DNA from: Symbioplanes lichenis
GTDB lineage: Bacteria; Actinomycetota; Actinomycetes; Mycobacteriales; Micromonosporaceae
Assembly: GCF_030709675.1 (NCBI RefSeq)
Contig: NZ_JAUZQD010000005.1
Coordinates: forward strand, 186,001 to 250,000
Reading direction: 5' to 3'
Length of the DNA stretch: 64,000 bases
The translations under genes and the position numbers were made by a program. The notes under the pieces are model-generated. The model was not told where the DNA came from, did not search any database, and saw only the letters and a program-made list of their open reading frames with translations. Position 1 is the stretch's first letter. Each line of letters opens with the position of its first letter. This document shows, one piece after another, positions 60,245 through 64,000 of this stretch.

Positions 60245-62545
60245 TCAGCGGCTCGGGAAGCCCGCGTTGCGGACGTCGTCCTCGGGCTGGCCGTCGCGGC
60301 TGAAGTCCCAGCCGCCCGCCGACTCGCGGCCCGGGCGGCCGCCGATGGCGTAGCCGCCGATCTCCTGGCCCCGGCGCCAGCCCCGGAAGTAGCCCGTGGT
60401 GTGGGCGGCGATGCTGGCGGCGTCGCGGACGATGCGGAGGGGGCGCTGCTCCTCGCGCTGCGGGGAGCCGGGGACCAGGTTGGCCCGGGGGACGCGCTTG
60501 GGCAGGCCGGCCGGGGTCTCCTCGGAGATCTCGGGGGCGGCGGCCTTTTCCGCGGCGCGCCAGCCGCTGTCCATCGGGCTGGTCCACTCGACGTTGTCGG
60601 AGGACGGGTCGCTGTGGCCGGTGAACCAGGCCGAGCGGGCGGCGGCGAAGATCAGCAGGTCGCCGTCGCCCTCGTTGGCCGCGACCGGCGGAGTGGTGCT
60701 GCGGTCGAGGGCCGTGAGGGTGGGGGTGCGGCGGGCCTGGGCGCGGCCGTTGCGGCCCTCCACGAGGCGGAGCGACGGGGGGTCGGCGCTGGCCGGGCCG
60801 GGGTCGCCGAAGCCGTTGACCCCGTCGACCAGACGCAGGGCCGCCGGCTCCTTGGGCATGTCCTGCCACGGGGGCTTGACGCGGCCCTCGGCCGGCGGCG
60901 CGGCGGGGGCGTCGTCGCCCTGGTTGAGCAGGGGCCAGTTGGCGCGGGAGCCGGGCTCGGACGGCTCGGCGGCGGCCCGCTGGGTGGGCATGGGCAGCGA
61001 GAAGTCGGTCGCGCCGGTGGCCGCGGGGGAGACGCCGGGGCGGGTGTTCGGGCGCGGCGGGATGACCGAGCGCTGACGCTCGGCGCGGGCGCTGTTGAGC
61101 GCGGCGTTGGTCAGGGTCGGGCGGAAGGGCTCGCCGGCGTCGGCCGGGGGCACCGAGCCGGGGCGGGTGCCCGGGGTGATCGGCGTCATGCCCGGCGGGG
61201 GCGGCGGCACGGAGACCGGCCGGCTGGGCGTGCCGCTCGTCGGCCGGGTCGGCAGGCCACCCTCCGGGCCACCACTGGTGGGCCGGGACGGCATGCTGCT
61301 GGTGGGCCGCGTCGGCATGCTGCTCGTCGGACGCGTCGGCAGGCCACTGGTCGGCCGGGTCGGCATGCTGCTGGTCGGGCGCGTGGGCAGGCTCGCCGCC
61401 GGGGCCGCGGGCATGCCGGGCGGCGAGGCGAGCGGGCGCGGCGCCAGGGGCGGCGTGTTGAGCGGGTCGGGGGCGAGCGGCGGCGCGTTCAGCGGGTGGG
61501 GGGAGATGGGTCCACCACTCGCGGCGGCCGGCTCGGGGCGGGTGCGGCGCAGGCGTGTGCCGGTGTCGCCGGCGCGCATCGACTGCAGCGACTGGATGCC
61601 GGTCGAAGCCGGGTCGGCGGCCCGGCGGGAGCCCGCCTGGCGGCGCCCGGGGGCGAGACCGGCCGCCTGCTGGCTGACGCGGGCGGCGAGCGTGCCGACG
61701 AGGGCCTCGCAGGCAGCGTCGCACGACTTGACGGCGCCGATGGCGTGGCGGACGGTGTCGGCCGCGGCCGGGGCGAGCGACTTGTTGACGCCGCCGCGGC
61801 GCGGGGACTCGCTGACCGCCACGACCAGCGCGGTCAGGGCGGCGACGACCTGGTCCTCGGTGCCGGCGCCGGCCCGGGTGAGCTCGGCGGCGACCTCCTC
61901 GGCGACCCGCTCGGGGTTGCCGTTGGTGGTGAGCCGGCCGGGCTCGGGCAGCGCGTCGAGGACGGCCAGGGCGAGCGGGTGGGACGGGTCGGGGTAGGCC
62001 CGCAGCGCCGCCGGATAGAGCTCGCGCAGCACCTCGCGCAGCGCCAGGGCGGCGGCGTGGCGGCCGTTGAGCATGGCCACGTGGGCGGCGAGCACCGGCT
62101 TGTAGCTGGTGAGCTCGCGCGGCGCCGGGATGGTGACGGCGGCGATGGCGCCCGCCTGCAGGGCCCGGGCCAGGCCCACGGCGCGCCGGGCGGCCGGGGG
62201 CGCGGCCCGCTCCTCCGGGGAGTCGTCGTCGGCGAAGCGCTCCGCGAACTTGTCGGCGGAGTCGTCGTCCGCGACCACGAGAGGACGCCCGGCGGCGGTC
62301 AGCAGCGAGGTGACCATGTGGTCGTCGCTGTCGGCGGCCACCGCGGACTCGGCGAAGCCGCTCGTCCTTTCCACGAGCAGCGTGCCCAGCTGGGCATAGC
62401 CCGCCGGGTCGTCGCTGATCTCGTGGACCCCGAGCAGCCGGCCCGCGTCGTCCACCACGGCGATGGTCAGTGCGGAACCGGCCGAGGCCGCTCGCACCCT
62501 CTCATCAGCCGACGCCAGACCGCAGTAAACGCGCACGAGCGCCAC
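60245..62545 (-). CDS. IS110-transposase-like protein with proline-rich linker and conservon-kinase-like tail
   Basis: 766 residues. Residues 4-60 (VRVYCGLASADERV..LTIAVVDDAGRLLGVHEISDD) and 120-205 (LREVLRELYPAALRAYPDPSHPLALAVLDALPEP) resemble the N-terminal RNase H-like region and following helices of IS110 transposases. Expected acidic residues such as the DARDA pair are not evident, and the C-terminal transposase_20 region is missing. Residues about 335-620 are a Pro-rich linker with PTRPTSSM repeats. Residues 629-726 match the tail of the conservon kinase (SAWF, GWRAAEKAA, GLPKRVPRANLVPG, YFRGWRRGQ). GTG start with GGAGGAGG upstream. No terminal inverted repeats, so not a mobile element. 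Function unknown. Confidence 0.75.
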   Translation of the reverse strand: MALVRVYCGLASADERVRAASAGSALTIAVVDDAGRLLGVHEISDDPAGYAQLGTLLVERTSGFAESAVAADSDDHMVTSLLTAAGRPLVVADDDSADKFAERFADDDSPEERAAPPAARRAVGLARALQAGAIAAVTIPAPRELTSYKPVLAAHVAMLNGRHAAALALREVLRELYPAALRAYPDPSHPLALAVLDALPEPGRLTTNGNPERVAEEVAAELTRAGAGTEDQVVAALTALVVAVSESPRRGGVNKSLAPAAADTVRHAIGAVKSCDAACEALVGTLAARVSQQAAGLAPGRRQAGSRRAADPASTGIQSLQSMRAGDTGTRLRRTRPEPAAASGGPISPHPLNAPPLAPDPLNTPPLAPRPLASPPGMPAAPAASLPTRPTSSMPTRPTSGLPTRPTSSMPTRPTSSMPSRPTSGGPEGGLPTRPTSGTPSRPVSVPPPPPGMTPITPGTRPGSVPPADAGEPFRPTLTNAALNSARAERQRSVIPPRPNTRPGVSPAATGATDFSLPMPTQRAAAEPSEPGSRANWPLLNQGDDAPAAPPAEGRVKPPWQDMPKEPAALRLVDGVNGFGDPGPASADPPSLRLVEGRNGRAQARRTPTLTALDRSTTPPVAANEGDGDLLIFAAARSAWFTGHSDPSSDNVEWTSPMDSGWRAAEKAAAPEISEETPAGLPKRVPRANLVPGSPQREEQRPLRIVRDAASIAAHTTGYFRGWRRGQEIGGYAIGGRPGRESAGGWDFSRDGQPEDDVRNAGFPSR
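61226..61390 (-). repeat. In-frame PTRPTSSM coding repeats
   Basis: Six to seven degenerate copies of an eight-residue Pro/Thr/Arg/Ser unit inside the linker of the IS110-like protein. A likely site of length variation and possibly of O-glycosylation or phosphorylation. Confidence 0.75.
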
Positions 62546-62609
62546 GGCGTCGTCCTCCTCCCCGGGACTGCGAATGTCAGGCCAAGGACCGATGGTCCCT
62601 GGTGAGGGG

Positions 62610-63527
62610 TCAGTCGCGCCAGTCCACGGCCGCGGAGATCTTGCCGATCACCGAACGCCACCCCAGACTCGCCTGCTGTGCCCCGATTTTACGGAGCTTG
62701 CGGCGACCGAAGAAACCGCCCATTCCGCCACTCTCGGCCGACCGCAGGGACTCGTCGAGGTCGTCCAGCGGTGACCCGGGCGCGAGGGCCAGGATCACCG
62801 GCTTGAGGCGGAGTGCGTGACCCAGATCACGGGCGACCTCGCCCGCCCCGATGAGCAGCGGCAGATCCCACGTGTCGTGCCCGCCGCGCAGGTTTTCCAC
62901 CACGAGGTCGAGCTCGTAGCGGTCGTCCGCCGCCGGGTCGATGTCCGACGACTGTACCCGCTCGGCGACGATCGGCCAGGTGTCGAGCTGGGCCAGGTCG
63001 TGCGGCGCGCCCGAACGGAGGAACGACACCAGCGACTCGGGCGTCTTGAAGGCGAGGAGCTTGCCGCGGTGGCTGAGGAACATCGGAACTTCCTCGTCCG
63101 ACGCCTCCTCGGCCGCCTCGGCCTCGGGCTCGTCGTCCTTGAAGTCCTCGGGGTCGGGCTCCTCGACCAGCTCGCCGTCCTCGTTGCGCAGCTCGGTGCC
63201 GGACGACTTCTTGCCCTTGGCGTCGGCCTCGCCCTCGGCCACCAGCGCCGCGAACTCGTCGTCGACGAAGACCTCTTCCTCCTCGGCGGCGCGCGCGGCG
63301 GCCGCGCGCTCCCGGGCCTCGAAGGGGTCGTCCTCGTCCGCCTCGATCTCGGTGGGCGTGAGCTCGGAGGCCTTCCGGTAAGCCCGGAGGGTCAGCGCCA
63401 CGCCACCGGGCATCGCGATCTCGACCGGGGTGATGCGCACCTCGTCCCACAGCTCACGACCGGAGGGGCTGGACGCGCTCTCCTCCACCGCCGCCTCCGC
63501 GGCCTCTTCGGGCGTCTGGCTGGCCAC
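62610..63527 (-). CDS. Conserved acidic actinobacterial protein
   Basis: 305 residues, unrecognised. An N-terminal strand-rich segment (ELWDEVRITPVEIAMPGGVALTLRAYR) is followed by a highly acidic middle (EIEADEDDPFEARERAAAARAAEEEEVFVDDEFAALVAEGE and EEPDPEDFKDDEPEAEAAEEASDEE, each a long Glu/Asp run) and a structured C-terminal half (MFLSHRGKLLAFKTPESLVSFLRSGAPHDLAQLDTWPIV..., ending in a basic GFFGRRKLRKIG patch). GTG at 63527 has GGAGG 5 nt upstream; an upstream in-frame GTG at 63623 would add a Lys/Gln-rich piece with no ribosome binding site. Confidence 0.7.
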   Translation of the reverse strand: MASQTPEEAAEAAVEESASSPSGRELWDEVRITPVEIAMPGGVALTLRAYRKASELTPTEIEADEDDPFEARERAAAARAAEEEEVFVDDEFAALVAEGEADAKGKKSSGTELRNEDGELVEEPDPEDFKDDEPEAEAAEEASDEEVPMFLSHRGKLLAFKTPESLVSFLRSGAPHDLAQLDTWPIVAERVQSSDIDPAADDRYELDLVVENLRGGHDTWDLPLLIGAGEVARDLGHALRLKPVILALAPGSPLDDLDESLRSAESGGMGGFFGRRKLRKIGAQQASLGWRSVIGKISAAVDWRD

Positions 63528-63642
63528 GCTGACCTCCGGGTTGGTTCTCTCGAGCTGTTCGGACGGGTGAGTCTGGGCACACACCTTAGTGGCCTGTCCT
63601 GTGAGCCGCCCGACCGCGGTCACGAACCGCCGCCGGAACGGC

Positions 63643-64000
63643 TCAGAAGCCCTTCGTGTGCCAGACCGTCTTGATCTCCAGGAACGCCGTCATCGCCTTT
63701 ACCCCGGGATCGGCGAAGAAATCGATCTCGGTCCCGGCGGGCCGGCGCACCCGCTTGAGGCTGCCCGCCGCGGTCCGCTCGAGCTCGGTGGCGAGCGCCG
63801 TGTCGCTGACCCCGGTGAGGTCGAGCCCGTTGACGTCGTCGTGCGACGCCAGCCACGGCGCGGTCTCGGCGGGATCGCCGGTCAGGAGGTTCACCACCCC
63901 GCCGGGTACGTCCGACGTGGCCAGCACCTCGGCCAGCGTGATCGCGGCCTGCGGGGCACCGGCGAGCACCACCACCGTGTTGCCCGTGACGATCGCCGGG
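63643..64000 (-). CDS. Aldehyde dehydrogenase, C-terminal part, cut by window edge
   Basis: About 119 residues of the end of an ALDH-superfamily protein. ITLAEVLATSDVPGGVVNLLTGDP and GLDLTGVSDTALATEL correspond to the NAD-binding fold region after the catalytic site; the frame remains open to the window edge, so the start and the catalytic Cys/Glu lie beyond 64000. It ends ...FLEIKTVWHTKGF. Substrate not determinable. Confidence 0.75.
   Translation of the reverse strand, partial: PAIVTGNTVVVLAGAPQAAITLAEVLATSDVPGGVVNLLTGDPAETAPWLASHDDVNGLDLTGVSDTALATELERTAAGSLKRVRRPAGTEIDFFADPGVKAMTAFLEIKTVWHTKGF

Noticed and set aside
60245..62545. Active IS110 insertion sequence
   Set aside because: No terminal repeats, no C-terminal transposase domain, a long proline-rich linker and a conservon-type tail instead.

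Overview
The window is high-GC actinobacterial chromosome and looks like Micromonosporaceae (an Actinoplanes relative is my inference). Supporting signs are the very GC-rich third positions, frequent GTG starts, a conservon (roadblock/DUF742/GTPase) operon with a nitrate-sensing-type kinase, an SCO4848-family protein, and many leaderless genes with TANNNT about 6-8 nt before the start codon. No intact insertion sequence, prophage or CRISPR array was seen. There is one tRNA, tRNA-Gln(UUG).

Layout. 0-6 kb: metallophosphoesterase, VOC protein, a GAF 'histidine kinase' lacking its catalytic residues, then a minus-strand pair of a membrane-anchored Ser/Gly/Asp-rich protein and a polysaccharide deacetylase/GT2 fusion. 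6.6-30 kb is the conserved actinobacterial core neighbourhood also known from Mycobacterium: pmt, rsmI, metG, tatD, ksgA, ispE, ABC-F, tRNA-Gln, glmU, prs, rplY/ctc, pth. Local changes are a PKD-type secreted protein after metG, no rpfB between tatD and ksgA, a Uma2-type gene spliced into the ksgA-ispE operon, and a DUF4383 pair with a TetR gene. 27.8-32.7 kb: polyprenyl glycosylphosphotransferase, cysQ, cysD, cysN. 32.8-37.1 kb: secreted GH43 protein and galE-galK. 37.3-42.2 kb: trpS, 2H phosphoesterase, YihY-like membrane protein, a divergent TetR/membrane-protein pair with mirror-image operators, and an SCO4848-family protein.

42.4-52.3 kb is a nucleoside uptake and salvage block. It holds a BmpA-type lipoprotein, a twin-domain ATPase apparently starting at CTG, two permeases, a cytidine deaminase with a C-terminal extension, thymidine phosphorylase, a DUF4272 protein, an RlmA-type rRNA methyltransferase (divergent) and adenosine deaminase. 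The transporter would import nucleosides and the enzymes would deaminate or phosphorolyse them.

52.7-64 kb: a conservon (giant sensor kinase, roadblock/LC7, DUF742, GTPase), a TPR-plus-membrane protein, a 766-residue protein with an IS110-transposase-like N-terminus, a conserved acidic protein, and the end of an aldehyde dehydrogenase gene cut by the window edge. The most interesting observation is that the IS110-like protein carries the same C-terminal tail motifs as the conservon kinase. It looks like a domesticated transposase joined to a conservon signalling tail.
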